Origin: Anaeramoeba flamelloides
Lineage: Eukaryota > Metamonada > Anaeramoebidae
DNA: 64,000 bases
NCBI GenBank assembly: GCA_027625915.1
Contig: JANTQA010000023.1
Span: 18,786,001 to 18,850,000 of the forward strand
Reading direction: 5' to 3'
In this document: positions 1-12,137 of the stretch, in pieces
Layout: every line of letters starts with the position of its first letter
Position numbering within the stretch: the first letter of the stretch is position 1
The notes under the pieces: generated by a model
Seen by the model: the letters and a program-made list of their open reading frames with translations, nothing else
Told to the model about the DNA's origin: nothing
Database searches by the model: none
Program-made: the position numbers and the translations under genes

Positions 1-2205
1 ATTTTTTTCCAACAAGAAAATGGGATTTACTCAATTTTCAAAATTATTCAAATTATGAAGGACTTTTTTTTTTGAACTTATTTGAACAAATAATTTGTTT
101 CCAAGAACCAAATTAGTATTTTCAAAATCTTAATAATTGAAACATAAAATCTTTTCTGATTTATCAAGAAAACAATCTCGCAAAAAAAATTAGTTAAAGT
201 CCTTTTAAAATAACTTTTTAATAAAAATTTTAAAGGTTAAATTTATTAGCAAAATACTTTTTATTTTGCTCAAAATAAAGTTAAAAATAAAAAGATCCTA
301 AAATTTACAAACTTTGCCTAATAGCTCAATTATTTATCAAAATCTTTTCAATGACTACAGTAATATCCCAAACTTTTTTTAGAGATCTAATCTCATTCTT
401 GTATGTTGTTATATCTTAAAATTAGTTACACACAAATTTCACAAATAAAAACTTTGTGTTTAAAAAAAAATATATAGCGTTCTTTATTGAATGTTATAAA
501 AATATTTTTTTTATTTGGGTTTGAAGAAAAAATTTAATTTTGAAAATTTTCAAAATTGAGATCATTTTTTCACATTTTTGGTTTTTTCTAATTTCGATTT
601 TTTTTTTGATCCAGTAATTGTTTTTATAAATTTTTTTTTTTATTTCAAAATCGATATTCCCTTGGTAAAAACGTATTATTCCAAATGTTATTGGGACGAT
701 GGGAATGATTCTAGAAAAATCAGATTGATTTCTATTGGGACTTTTTTTTGATCATCAATTTAAGATCAAAGTCAACATTGTTGTTTTTCTCTATGAGGTA
801 TATGAATCTGAGTTTTTCAATTTTTAAAGAAAATAAATTGATTGATTAAATTTGATTAATACAGATACTGATAAATTCAAATTTATTGTATTAAATTTTT
901 AGTTCAATTTCCATTTTTGAAATCAATGAACTCAACAAATAAAACTACTCAAGAGAACGAATCTTTTGAAAGTTAAGTCAATTTTACAAAGTTTCTTCAC
1001 ATTTAAACATTTATAATGGGTTGATTCAAAGCTTGTGTAAACAAATTTGCAAATGGAAATGGAATTAAAAATTTTCAGATATTTCTTTAAATTTATCAGT
1101 ATCAACTATTCTCTAATATGTATTATTCTACTTATTTCTTCTTTGTTCTTCAAAGTAAACTTCGAAAAAATAATTGATCTTTCGAAATTTTTTTTTTTTA
1201 GGTAACTTTTAAAGAAACAAAGTTAACAATTTTTTTTGATCTGAGAAAAAATATTTGATGAAAATCATTTTTAAAGAATATTAATAAATTCACAGCACTT
1301 AAAACATCAAAATAAAAGCATTGATTTTTCTATAATTCTTTTACAAATAGAAAACCACAAAAAAGTTCAATTCAAAAATAAGATCACGATCTAAACTCCA
1401 ATTCAAAATTGTTGGCACAACAAAATTCATTCATTTTAAAAAAAAAAAATCATATTAAATAAATTATACAATAAATACCAAATTAAAACTACTAACCAAT
1501 GTAAGCGTTAGCAATTTTGTATCGTTTACATTGACACTCAAAACAAAAAATCAAGAATCGTCAATCAAAATAAAATAAGGCTGAATAAATGTTTCAAAAA
1601 TTTTGGAATGAGGATTTATTATTAAGGGTTAAATGCTTAAAAAACAATTAATCTGTTAAAAAGAGAGAATTTTGAAGTTACTGAATTTGTTTCTTCTAAT
1701 TCAAAGAGTGTCTAAACAATCTTTTAAACACAATCATTATAAAAATTTCAACTCAATTTAGTTTTCTAAAAATTTTGGAATGAGCACAACAAAATAATAT
1801 ATTGTTAAATTCGTTTAAATTCTACTATTAATAATTATTGATCAATCAAATGGTTAGATACCATCATACTAATTTTATTTGAGTTCTTCTATTTTAAAAG
1901 AGCTTAACTTTAATTCAATATCAACCATTCGAAAAAATTTTTTCGATCTCACTCAAACAAGTTATTTAATTCAAAAAATAAAATCAAAACGAAAAACTAA
2001 AAAGATGAAAAAATTAATTTTACAACATAAACTATTACGTAATTGGAAAAATGAAAATGAAAACAAAAAAACAAAAAAAAATAAAATATTGAAATAATTT
2101 TTCAATCTGAAAACATTTTGTTAGTTTATATATTTATATTCAAACAATAAAAAATAAAAAATATAACAATTTTGTAATAAAATAAATAAAAAAAAAAAAA
2201 AATAG
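1..2205. other. Gene-free, repeat-filled span upstream of the p101-like exon
   Basis: No exon could be recognised here, although the next gene needs at least one upstream exon. The span holds degraded copies of dispersed repeats: about 541-900 resembles 56770-57250, about 861-1130 resembles 9700-9860 and 29500-29720, and about 1475-2070 belongs to the repeat family also seen near 13.4-13.8 kb and 50.3-50.8 kb. A 72-codon open frame at 1879-2097 is a chance frame inside that last repeat. Confidence 0.6.
1475..2070 (+). repeat. Dispersed repeat R1, copy 1 (degraded)
   Basis: It shares recognisable blocks with 13118-13790 and 50285-50770: a TTTTGGAATGAG/GAGAGAGCAAAACAA segment, then GATCAATCAAATGGTTAGAT, then ATTTTATTTGAGTT, then AACAAGTTA followed by an AAAATGAAAA-rich tail. 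Shorter pieces occur at 28430-28650 and, inverted, at 33835-33975. No protein is evident and the family is unidentified. Confidence 0.6.
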
Positions 2206-4224
2206 AGAACCTTAAGTAAAGAGCAATTAATACATTCAAAAAAAAGTGTTTCAAAATTATTCCTTTTACCAAGATTTTATGGAAAAATTGTACAAAATAC
2301 CATCAACTTGTTAGATAAAGAAATAGCATTCTCTGGCATTTCAAATTTGGAAGAGTTTTTAAGAACACAGTCACCAATTTATAGCAATTTGCATTTATTA
2401 ATTCTGGATCAAGCTAATGATGAAGGTATTAATTTCCGAAATTTGATGAAGACACATATTTCCAAAAAATTAGGATATATTCAAATGGAAGGGCAACTAT
2501 TAAAATCGATATTATTAAGGAATTTAGAAGGCGACTTAACAATTCTGAACAATTTAGAATGCTATCTTGAAGCGGAAAAAATCCATGATTATTTTATCAA
2601 GCTCTTAGAAATTTATCAAAGCTATGCACAGTTAAAAAGTTCCATCAGGGTGAATGAAAAGCAAGAAAAAAATACGATCAATGAAACTATTTTAAAGCAA
2701 TTCAAGGAGCTATATCTGAATATCAAAAAAACAATTGAGCAACAAAAGCAATTGAAAAAAATGACAAGTAAAGAAGGGAAAGGCGGAGGCGTAGGATCTA
2801 GATTTTTTTCTGATCAATCTTGGGATTCGACAACCCTGATACCACAATTGTCCGACGTTCGGCTATTTACTTTCCCAATTGAGACAGGCGTTGACTTGCA
2901 TCAGGGCGAGATACTTGACGGCCACCATTTACTCCATGAACCGATCTTGGATCGATTGGAAAGGGCATTGCTTCAATTTGTGCAAGCCAAATTGAAATTG
3001 GGCACAACTAAGGATATAGCACAGAATCGATCAGATATCAAATTCATCGTCACAGGCGGTGACTTAGTATTAACGAGAGTAATTTCGGCCTTCGTCATTT
3101 TGAAAAAAAAGCATCCAATTTTAATGCACAAAGTGAATTTCAAATTTTACATCCTCCCAACAGACCCCGATAACCAGCTTGCTTCATATATTGCAACATA
3201 CGACGGCTGGTATCAAACTAACGTCTTTTTCCGATGTAAATCCATTTTCATGTTGCAGCCTGCAATTTTCTCACTTGAATTATCAGAAGAAATATTGAAA
3301 GGCTCGAACGAAAATTATACTAAAAGCAAAAAGGAAGGACTGAGGGATGTTTATAATGTTGTCAAAAACCCAAAATTGAGACAGTCTTCCCTCATCCGTT
3401 CAAAGGTGAAAACAACTGTCTTCAATTTCCAATTAAGATCCTTTTTATTACAAAGCAAATCGACCACAAGCCAGCAATTAAACAAAAATGAAACGAATGT
3501 GAATAAGAATAGCAATCAAAACGAAACCCAAAATACAAGCCAAAGCCAGCAGAATATCAATAAAATCGAAACCAATCAAAGATCTTGTCCGATTAAAAAA
3601 TTTATGGAAACCCCCACGCCAGGCGACTTAATGTACGAAACAATCTCTTCATATATTAACCACGCAAATCAAACCCAGCCCTTCTATTTGTTCATGTGCG
3701 AATGCTATTTTGATAAGCAATCAAATATTAAGGATTACTCAGTCCCCTTCATCCAATTTGGTTCCATATTGTGCGAAAAGGATAGCAAGAATAGATTCAA
3801 CCTTTTGGATTTGAAAATCAACTTTGTGCAAGTTAACCCTCAAAATTTGCCCTTTAAAAAGGCCCCACAAAGGCACGGTCAATACCATTCCGTTGTTTGG
3901 AAAAATATTCCCAATACGGGCGATAAGGGATCACTTCCTAACCCTTCAAGACCCTGCCTAAATTTATATCTTGTAGACGAAGACGTCACCAAACGCGCTT
4001 TTAAGTCAAAAAAGGAAATTAGAACAAAACAACTCAAAGTTGATTCCACTTTGATATCACCAGAATACGTATCATCTTTAGAAATTGAATCAGAAAACAG
4101 CTTTTACATGACCTTGGATTATCAAAAAATTGGGCCTTTAAAAAGAATCAAAATTTCCACAATTAAAGATAAAAAGGAAAATCTTTATTTGCCAATTGCC
4201 ACTTTTTTGCCTTTTGATAATTAA
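2206..4224 (+). CDS. Phosphoinositide 3-kinase regulatory subunit 5/6 (p101/p84)-like, C-terminal exon
   Basis: In animals p101 and p84 bind PI3K p110-gamma and pass Gbeta-gamma signals to it at the plasma membrane. The frame is open from 2206, directly after a TAG that could be a splice acceptor. The first in-frame ATG is at 2449, inside apparently conserved sequence, so the 5' end probably lies in an upstream exon not found here. The family is suggested by colinear blocks: a helical N-terminal part with GINFRNL (about 2428-2448); a core at 3034-3235 with KFIVTGGD, then FKFYILP, then LASYIATYDGWYQTNV, matching the p101 pattern of V.G.D, LQF.Y.PV and YLG..DPWY..NV; and a C-terminal Gbeta-gamma-region-like segment with PCLNLYLVDEDVTKRAF (3952-4002). 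A Gln/Asn-rich linker lies at 3450-3590. It has roughly 670 codons, short of p101 (about 880), which fits missing N-terminal exons. The core also somewhat resembles PACS sorting proteins, the main alternative. Confidence 0.6.
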   Translation, partial: RTLSKEQLIHSKKSVSKLFLLPRFYGKIVQNTINLLDKEIAFSGISNLEEFLRTQSPIYSNLHLLILDQANDEGINFRNLMKTHISKKLGYIQMEGQLLKSILLRNLEGDLTILNNLECYLEAEKIHDYFIKLLEIYQSYAQLKSSIRVNEKQEKNTINETILKQFKELYLNIKKTIEQQKQLKKMTSKEGKGGGVGSRFFSDQSWDSTTLIPQLSDVRLFTFPIETGVDLHQGEILDGHHLLHEPILDRLERALLQFVQAKLKLGTTKDIAQNRSDIKFIVTGGDLVLTRVISAFVILKKKHPILMHKVNFKFYILPTDPDNQLASYIATYDGWYQTNVFFRCKSIFMLQPAIFSLELSEEILKGSNENYTKSKKEGLRDVYNVVKNPKLRQSSLIRSKVKTTVFNFQLRSFLLQSKSTTSQQLNKNETNVNKNSNQNETQNTSQSQQNINKIETNQRSCPIKKFMETPTPGDLMYETISSYINHANQTQPFYLFMCECYFDKQSNIKDYSVPFIQFGSILCEKDSKNRFNLLDLKINFVQVNPQNLPFKKAPQRHGQYHSVVWKNIPNTGDKGSLPNPSRPCLNLYLVDEDVTKRAFKSKKEIRTKQLKVDSTLISPEYVSSLEIESENSFYMTLDYQKIGPLKRIKISTIKDKKENLYLPIATFLPFDN

Positions 4225-6875
4225 AAAGGTAGAATATCATTTTTTTTTTTTTTTTTTTTAAATCTTTAACATTCATTGTTATTTTCTCTCAATTTTTATT
4301 TTTTTTTTTTTATTTATGTGTCTTTCTTTTTCTTTCTATTTCTCTCTTTATTTTTCTTTTTTTTTTTTCTTTTTTTAACTTTTTACAAACAGAATTTCCA
4401 AATAATAAAAAAAAATTATTTTTTATATATTCCTTTTCTTTTTAGTTTTTGAAAAGTGTTTTAAATGAATAACTTTTTATCAAAAAGGAAGATTTTTTTT
4501 TTCATTGATTGAAGGGAGTGATCAAAGATCCTCTTACAGACGTTAGGTTTTTTTCAATTTGAGAAATAAACTGAAAATTTATATAATTTTCGGTTTATTT
4601 ATCAAATTTAAAAATAAGTTAGTTCTAACTTTTCCAGAATTGAAAAGAATTGAGTTAAATCTTTGGCTTTACTGTATTCTTTTGAAATTCTGGAAAACTT
4701 AGACACTCTATGTCACTTACCGGTACTTGATATCAATACATGGATTCCTAAATTTTTATTACGAAATTTGAATATACAGTAAAAGAACCAAAAATAAGTT
4801 TATTACTTGCGAAGGTTCAGAAAATGATTATTATTCTTGTTTCTTTTCCTTAAAAAAAAAAGGAAAGAAAATATTTTTTCAAATTGAAAAACACAAAACA
4901 GTTATATACGATGTTACAAACAACATAAGAAAGAATAATTATTGGCAAACTAACTACAGTTGTGACTTTCTCCTAAATTCCCTATAAAATATCTTATTTT
5001 GTACTGTTGTTAAAATAATGTGTGCAGAAAAGTGTAACAGGTGTTTCAAAATAAAAAGTTATGTTTTTTTGATATAGAAGACCCATACATTAACCAATCA
5101 AAGAAACTGATAATAAACACTAAAAAAATATGGTATTGGTTTCTAAAAGTTCTAATATTTAAAAAGAAATTCTAAAAATAAAGGATCAAATTAAAAAAAT
5201 TTATCTCAAAAAAAGTATATTTTTTATTCTAAATTTATCATCAAAAAAACACAAAAAAACTAAAAAAATTGAGAATATTTATTGAAAATTTTCAAACAAT
5301 TTGCATTAATAATTTAAATTTTACTGAAAATATCAAGATGTTAACATTCAAAATTGATTTGAACTTAGGTATACTATTGAAGAGTAAATTAGGATGTTGC
5401 CTTGGAACAAGAAGAAAAAAAAGTACGGATGATATTTCGAAACACAGATTATAGTTGTTGTTCACGCACTATTTTGATCACTGTACTTTTAACTTGTTTA
5501 AATAAATGTTTTATATCTTTCTTCCAAAGCAGATCTTAAAAAATGGTCTCTTTTTGAATTAATAAAATTGAACAAAAGGCAACTTTCAAAGTCTTGAAAA
5601 GACTATATAAGATCTTTACGGTCAAGAAAAAAAATTCGACATATCGAAAACTGCCTTGAACCCTTTTGCCTTTTACAAATAAAAGGCATTTTAGAATAGT
5701 TTGTTATTTGAAAGAGTATAAATTAGATTTTAAAAATTCCCTTCTTTCAAGAAAATGCCTCGAGAAAATAAAAATGATCTTTTAGAATCTCCCCTTAATC
5801 ATTTAAAAAAAGACAATCATTCTTTAAATAACCAAAAAAGACAATACACAAAATAAATTTGTAATTTCGTTCTTGGTTATCCATCAGGGATTAAACAAAT
5901 TTAGGTCTTAACTTTATATTGTTTAAGTAAATTAAATAACAAAAAAAGCAAAACAATCTAATTATCCAAAAGAATAAGATAAATTGGTTGAAAATAGCAT
6001 TTAAATCATAAAGAGTGTTATTGAAATAAAATTAAAATAAGAGATAAGATGTTTTTGAAAGATTAAATATTCGTTTTTTTTTGAAGAAAAGGTGGAAAAT
6101 TTCATTAATTTAATTTTACTCTTTTTTCAAGAGGGACTCGTTGGACAATCACGTTTTGGGAATTTTAGGAAAAGAAACCTAATTACTGGTTTTCAACAAT
6201 TTTTAAATGAAAAACAACTTGAACATTATTTTTATGTGTCTGTATGAAAAAACAACATAAAAATGAAGATTACAAGAAACAATGAAAGTCCCAACTCTAA
6301 AAGAGAAATGGTATATATATATATGACTATGTTGATTTAATGGTTTACATTTTGTTTGGATCAATAAAAAAATATTTTTAAGAAGTGAAAATATAAATTT
6401 CATGCAAATATATTTTATTAAAAGTGATCAAGATCCAAGATAAGAAGATGTTTTAATTCGGAAAAAAGTTGGTAAACATCTATTTTTTATCAAAAAAAAA
6501 AAGAAACTACATTTCTGAGATTTAAATCACTGGTTAAAGGCCAAACCGTAGGTTTTTTTACTTCCAAAAGTGTGTAACAGAAAAAGAGAATTCCAAAGTA
6601 ATAGTATTTTCTCTCAAGAAAGACAATAATACATATAATAAGTTTCGTTTCGTGATATTTACTAGTTATTTAAAAGATTTAAATTATAACCAGTAAAAAG
6701 ATGGATAAATAATAAAGTTTTTTGTAAAATAAAGGAAGAAAAAGTCAAAAATTAACAAAAATTATTCAAAGTTTCCAATGATCCGAGTTGTTAAGAGAGC
6801 TTCATATTTTTATGAATTCTTTCACCTTTTTGAAATCAAAGTTACCCAGTTTCATTTTTTTACAATAAAGCCTTG
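4225..6875. other. Gene-free span between the p101-like gene and the reductase
   Basis: It opens with a 200-bp pyrimidine tract (4240-4440), followed by a degraded hairpin-repeat unit (4541-4715). At about 5080-5150 there is a segment whose reverse complement recurs near 8690-8750 in the reductase intron (around AAACCAATACCA). No gene was recognised. Open frames at 5269-5454 and 6203-6403 have no coding character. Confidence 0.55.
4541..4715. repeat. Hairpin-array repeat (TTAGGTTTT family), degraded
   Basis: Two imperfect palindromes lie side by side. The first centres on an AT-rich core with CGGTTTATTT. The second runs from TTTTCCAGAATTGAAAAGAATTG to its inverted match ending ATTCTGGAAAACTTAG, then CACTCTATGTCACTT. 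The same two-hairpin grammar recurs at seven other places in the window. Confidence 0.7.
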
Positions 6876-9800
6876 ATGTTTTTTCACTATTTATTTGTGC
6901 TTATCCGTTTGACAGGAATTTTTTGGTTTCTAAAATATCTGTACAACTTAGCTTGGACAATTTGGCAAATGTACATACGACCAAGTCCAAATTTAAGGAA
7001 AAGATTTGGGCCTGATTCTTGGTGCTGTAAATATCAGATCTAATCCGAAAATTTTCAAAAATAACCTACTTTTTTTACAGTTTTTTTAAAAAAGTGAGGA
7101 ATAAGAGCGATATAAAGAGTGACCCAAACTGTTTAATTCACCCACTTGAACTAGTTTGGGTTAACACTTTGAACAAAACTTTTATAACTTACATTTTTGA
7201 AATGGCTTTAACCGCTTTATCTTTTTTCTGCTTTTGAAATTTCGCTCACATTTCTTCTGACTTTTTACATCAACACAATAATGAATAAAAAAAAAAACAC
7301 AATAGTAATTACTGGAGCTAGTGACGGTATTGGCAAAGAATTTTCATTCCGATTTGCTTCTTTGGGTTTCAATATCATCTTGGTCTCAAGAACACTTTCA
7401 AAATTGGAGAAAGTTGAAAATGAAATCAAAGAAAAATATCCAAATATCAAAACAAAGGTCATTGCTCAAGATCTTTCTGATTATTCCTCAAAAATGACAG
7501 ACAAAATTGAAGAAGAAACCAAAGACCTTCGGGTTGATGTTCTTATTAATAACGTAGGTAAGTTATCAAATCTATTCATTTTCGTTAACAACAAGAAAAA
7601 CCTAAACATCACCAAATTAGCTTTTGATTTTCGAAATTCCTTAATGCAACTATTTTATTCTTAAAAAATCACTGAGAACCTTTATTTAGAATCTAAAATT
7701 TCGTCCTTTGTTTATTACCACCTTTTGAAATTTAAATGGGATAAAATTTCATCTGATTATTATTTTTGCAATTCCTCAAGATTCTTGAGAATACAACAAG
7801 AATTGTTTTTTCGCTCAAAATTTCCCAATTTAATTAAAAACAAAAAAAAAACTGACCAAAAGAGATTAAAATTTCACAATCTATTACTTGATTGTTAATA
7901 TTCACAAACCAAGAAGTGAAGAAAAATGAAGGGAAAATTTTTTTACCAAGAAATTTACCCAAATCAAAAGTAAAATTTTAAAAAAAAAATTTTAAAAGTA
8001 TTCTAAATACAATTCTTTGAATTTCTCAAATCGGAGTCAAATTTCAATTTGCTTAATACCTACTCTTTCTTGAAAAAAAAAATTGACCAAACTGGTTTTT
8101 GAATTTGAAAAGGAAAAAATTTTCAATTTCTTTTCAATTTTCTTTTTCAAAATAAAAGACACAAATGACAACCAACTTTTTTGTGAATTCTATTTATTAA
8201 AGAAAAAATTTGGAGAATAAAGCAAAAATATTTTCTCATTTTTAAAGCAAATAAGAGTATTTTCGTTCAGCTTTTGAAAAAAGGGTTTTAAAGAACTAAG
8301 CAGTCTTGGGCTAGAAAAGAGATTCAGTTTGGTGGGGTTTTGAATTTGCTTTTTTAAGTTGGTGATTTATTTAATTTTTGCAAAAATTTCTCTCAAAAAC
8401 ACACAGCCAAAAGCCGAAAAGCAACTGTTTCGAATATAACACGTACTTTTTTTTCTTCTTGTTCCTATACAATATCTATTTCGCTATCTAATAGTATTCC
8501 AAAGACTAAGTCAATTCCAAAAGTAAACTCCTTGATATTTTAATCAAAATTTAAAGTATTAATGCAAAGTTGTTAAAAATTTTTTCATAATTTTCTCAAT
8601 TTTTTGAAAATTTTTGTTTTTTTTTTTTTTTTTTTTGAGATAAATTTTCACAATTGGAGGTATCATTTTTGTCTTTTTTTTTAAATAACCGAACTTTCAG
8701 AAACCAATACCAATATTTAATTAGGGTTTATTTTCAGTTTCTTAGATCATTTAAAAGATTAGGTTTTCTATAAAAAAGAAACACAGCCTTTATTTGGAAA
8801 CACTGGTTTTCCAAAGTGTTTTTTGATTATTTTAGCAACTGTAATACTTTTATTTACATATAATGTTTCATAATAACGTTTATTTACAATATAACGAAAC
8901 TTCCTCATCTTCAGATAGTTAAGGATATTATATTTATTATAATTAATTAGTATACTACGTGTTTGAAAACTATCCAGTCGAGAAAAATGGTTTTTTTTGG
9001 TGTAAAATTTTAAAATTACATGGAAAATGAATTTTAGCTTAATTTAACTCAGAGATTACAGCCCTGATAGACAATAATTAATATTTTAAAAAATGCCGTA
9101 TTTGTCTAATAAAACTGAAATATTGAAAAAAAAATACCTTGTGATTAATATTGAGTGTCTCGGTTTTCCATTGTTCAAAATAATCTGGCGAAATTAGAGA
9201 TTTTAGCATATTCTTTTTAATATTAGAAAACTCAATGAAAGTGTTCTAGGGTTCTCAGGATTCATAAGAATCGATTAAAACCCCTTTGGTTTCGCTCTAT
9301 TCTTTAAAACCCTGGAAACCCAACGAAAGTGCCATCAAGTGCGGTAAAGTGCCATATAGTGCCTAAATTTTCCAGAATTCATAAAAATAAAGAAAAATCT
9401 TTGATTTAACTCAATTCTTATAATTTCTGGAAAAGTTAACGAAGTTTTTTTTTTTAATTTTTGAAATAAACCCAAACATCAAAAATAAAATAATTGTTTC
9501 AATTTAAATAGATAAATAATTCTTCAATATTCAAAAACTGTAGACTCGCCATTTTAAAGTTATTTATTAAATTTATTATACTTTGGAAAGATAATAAAAC
9601 AACCTATTCACTATTGAAAAAAAAATATTAAAAATTTTTACTATTAAATTTGAAAAAAAATTATTAATACAACCTGGAAAATTGGATTTTAAAAAAACAA
9701 ATTGTAACATGCTGATAAATTCAAAAAAATTTAAAAAAATTTTTTTGTTCAATTTCCATTTTCTTAATTTGATAACTTCAATTTTTAATCAGATCTTGAT

Positions 9801-12137
9801 AAAGAATATTTTGAAGATTTAACTAATTTTACAAAGTTTGTTAATATTTAAACCAGAAAAATATTTTATGAAAAATGATGAAAAAATATCCAAACAATAA
9901 TTTTGATTTTTGTGTCTTTATAATTAATTTTTGACAAAATATTTCTTATTAAAAACATATTTTTTTATTATAGGGGGAGTTATTAAAAAGTGAAAAATTA
10001 GTATATTTTTAATTTTTGTAAAAAATTTTTTTCCTATGTTTGAGGTGAATTTTTAAGGAGTTTTAAAGTGAGGTTTTACAAGTAGAACAAAAAATAAAAA
10101 TCGAAAAAAAAAAGAAAAAAAAAAGGGCACTAGGAACTGTTCAAATCAAAATTCATATGGTTGACAAAAATCATGGATGTTAATTGTTTTTGATCAATTG
10201 AAAATATTAGTAAAAATCACCAAATATATTACTAATTTAGAGATAATTATATAAATATACAAATTAGGGATTATTTATTAATGATTCGAAACCAGTTATT
10301 GGTTAACTGTTCTAAATCTATAGATTTTATCCCTTCTGCAAATATAAAAATAAAAAAAAATTACCACTCATAAATAATTAATTGGAAAAGATGACTAAAA
10401 AAATAAAATATAATTTTGATATTAAATTTTTAAACATAATCATTTTAATCAATTTAAAATATTTCAATGAATTTTAATTTGAGAATAATGTTTTTGATTA
10501 TTTTGAATATATATTAATTAAAGCGAAACTATTTTAGTAAAAAAAATAAATCCCAAAATTACCCAATTTCAATGGCAAATTTTGATAAAATTATTAACGG
10601 AACACATCTAAATAAAATAAAATTCTAATTATATACATGGAAAAACAAAGTAATTATCATAATAGATTTTTTACATAAAAATTGATAAATTTATCTTTAC
10701 AATAATTAGAATAAATTAATTTTGAATTTTTAGAAAGTTTCTCAATTAATTTTTAATAATTGGTGAATTTTTTTAATTTTTAGAAGTAACAAATGGTAAA
10801 TTAATAATATTCAACCAACAAAATATTTAGAATGGTTAACAAATAATCCATAATTTGTATATTTATATAATTATCTCTAAATTAGTAATATATTTGGTGA
10901 TTTTTACTAATATTTTCAATTGATCAAAAACAATTAACATCCATGATTTTTGTATACAATATGGATTTTGATTTGAACAGTTCCTAGTGCCCTTTTTTTT
11001 TCTTTTTTTTTTTTGATTTTTATTTTTTGTTCTACTTGTAAAACCTCACTTTAAAACCCCTGAAAAAATTCACCAACGAAGATATTTATTCAATTAATTT
11101 TTTATTTAAGTGAGCTATTAGTACTATTTATACTAATAACTCTGGGAATTTAATACATTACCCATGAATCAATACCGCCATTTATTACTATTTTGTGGTT
11201 AGTGGGTATTTACATTTGAAAAAAAATTAAAATTAATAAAAACAACATTTTTTATAAAAAAAAAAAGATTTTGATCTGTGGGACAAAACACGTTCCAAAA
11301 TACTTTTTCATTAAAATCTATAAATCTATAAAAGATAATTTTTATTACTTTTTTTAAAAAAAAAATATCAAAGGGTAAACAAAATTAAATTGTATACAAT
11401 GAATAATAAAAACAAAAAATAATAAAAAAAAAAAACCATTTACTTTCTTTTGTTCTTTTTCTTTTTTTAAAAAATATTGTTCTATTTGTTAATTATCCAA
11501 TTTTCATATTTTTCTTTTAAAAATCTTGTAAAAAATTGTATATTTAGGTGCATGTTCAAGAAAATTAACACTTTATATTGACACAAAATTAAGAGAAGAC
11601 AAATTAATGATGAATGTGAATATGATGACACTTGTCGTATTGTCCAAATTATATTTAAAAAAAATGCTTAAACGCAAAAATGGAATTGTTATTAATCTTT
11701 CGAGTGGATCAGGGAAGAGTGGAACACCATATTTGGCAACTTACTCTTCGACAAAGGCATTTTGCATGCTCTTTTCCAACAATTTAAATCTAGAATATAA
11801 AGAACATGGGATAACTGTACAGGCTGTTACACCATTTTATGTGAGTACAAGAATGTCCAATATGAAACCAAGTTTCTTTGTACCTTCAACTAAAAGCTTT
11901 ATGAATGCAACAATGAAACAGTTTGGATCAGAAAGAAATATTTGGCCAAATTTATCACATAAGCTAATTAAATTTTTTGGCACGATGCATATAAGTTATG
12001 CTGTGGAAAGATCCTTGTTAACAAGTAAAGGGTTATTGAAAAATGCAGACGAAAGGAGACAAAAAAGAGCTAAAAAATTACAACAAGAACACTGGAGATT
12101 AGAACGTGGTTTGAGTGACATATTTCAGATTGATTAA
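6876..12137 (+). CDS. Very-long-chain 3-oxoacyl-CoA reductase (KAR/HSD17B12-like SDR), three exons
   Basis: It reduces 3-oxoacyl-CoA to 3-hydroxyacyl-CoA with NADPH in ER fatty-acid elongation. Exons are 6876-7026, 7306-7557 and 11548-12137; introns (279 and 3990 nt) are GT-AG and phase 1, giving 330 residues against about 312-320 for the family. Exon 1 supplies a hydrophobic anchor (residues 5-33) and the family-typical YIRPSPNLRKRFGPDSW, which joins exactly to the cofactor loop LITGASDGIG (51-60). NNVG is at 132-135. The catalytic Ser is in LSSGSG (S187) and the Tyr/Lys in YSSTK (Y200, K204), with the 13-residue Ser-Tyr spacing of human HSD17B12. An ATG at 7281 also opens a frame, but it lies inside intron 1 and would drop the anchor. 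Exon 2 reads into a stop at 7662-7664 unless spliced. The C-terminus lacks an obvious KKxx retrieval signal. Confidence 0.93.
9235..9445. repeat. Hairpin-array repeat inside the reductase intron
   Basis: Two consecutive degraded hairpins (GGGTTCTCAGGATTCATAAG with a weak inverted match, then TTTTCCAGAATTCATAAA with ATAATTTCTGGAAAAG) are separated by a GTGCC-rich spacer in which GTGCC recurs at short intervals. They are members of the TTAGGTTTT hairpin family. Confidence 0.65.
10044..11074. mobile_element. Inverted-repeat (foldback/MITE-like) element, about 1.03 kb, in the reductase intron
   Basis: The left arm 10044-10284 and right arm 10831-11074 are near-perfect reverse complements, from GGTGAATTTTT...GTTTTAAAGTGAGG through the GGGCACTAGGAACTGTTCAA block to ATACAAATTA.GGATTATTT. 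The 550-bp centre is AT-rich with no open frame, so the element is non-autonomous. The arms are far longer than typical cut-and-paste MITE termini, making it a foldback-type element of unknown superfamily. If transcribed with the intron it could form a hairpin of about 240 bp. Confidence 0.85.

Larger units (their letters stand above)
7558..11547 (+). other. Giant (3990-nt) intron 2 of the reductase gene
   Basis: It starts GTAAGTTA and ends TATATTTAG, and it joins two exons in phase to rebuild the NNVG-A-C-S region. Inside are a repeat near 8580-8860 (inverted relative of 5080-5150), hairpin repeats at 9235-9445, a degraded dispersed repeat at 9700-9860 and a 1-kb terminal-inverted-repeat element at 10044-11074. 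Intron 1 of the same gene is only 279 nt, so the size difference is explained largely by insertions. Confidence 0.85.

Noticed and set aside
1879-2097. 72-codon open frame (non-ATG start)
   Set aside because: It lies inside dispersed repeat R1; the homologous stretches at 13.6 kb and 50.6 kb are not open in this frame.
7281-7664. ATG at 7281 as start of a short-chain dehydrogenase of 127 aa
   Set aside because: The ATG is within intron 1, the frame reads through the donor at 7558 into intron sequence, and proper splicing gives a full-length family member.
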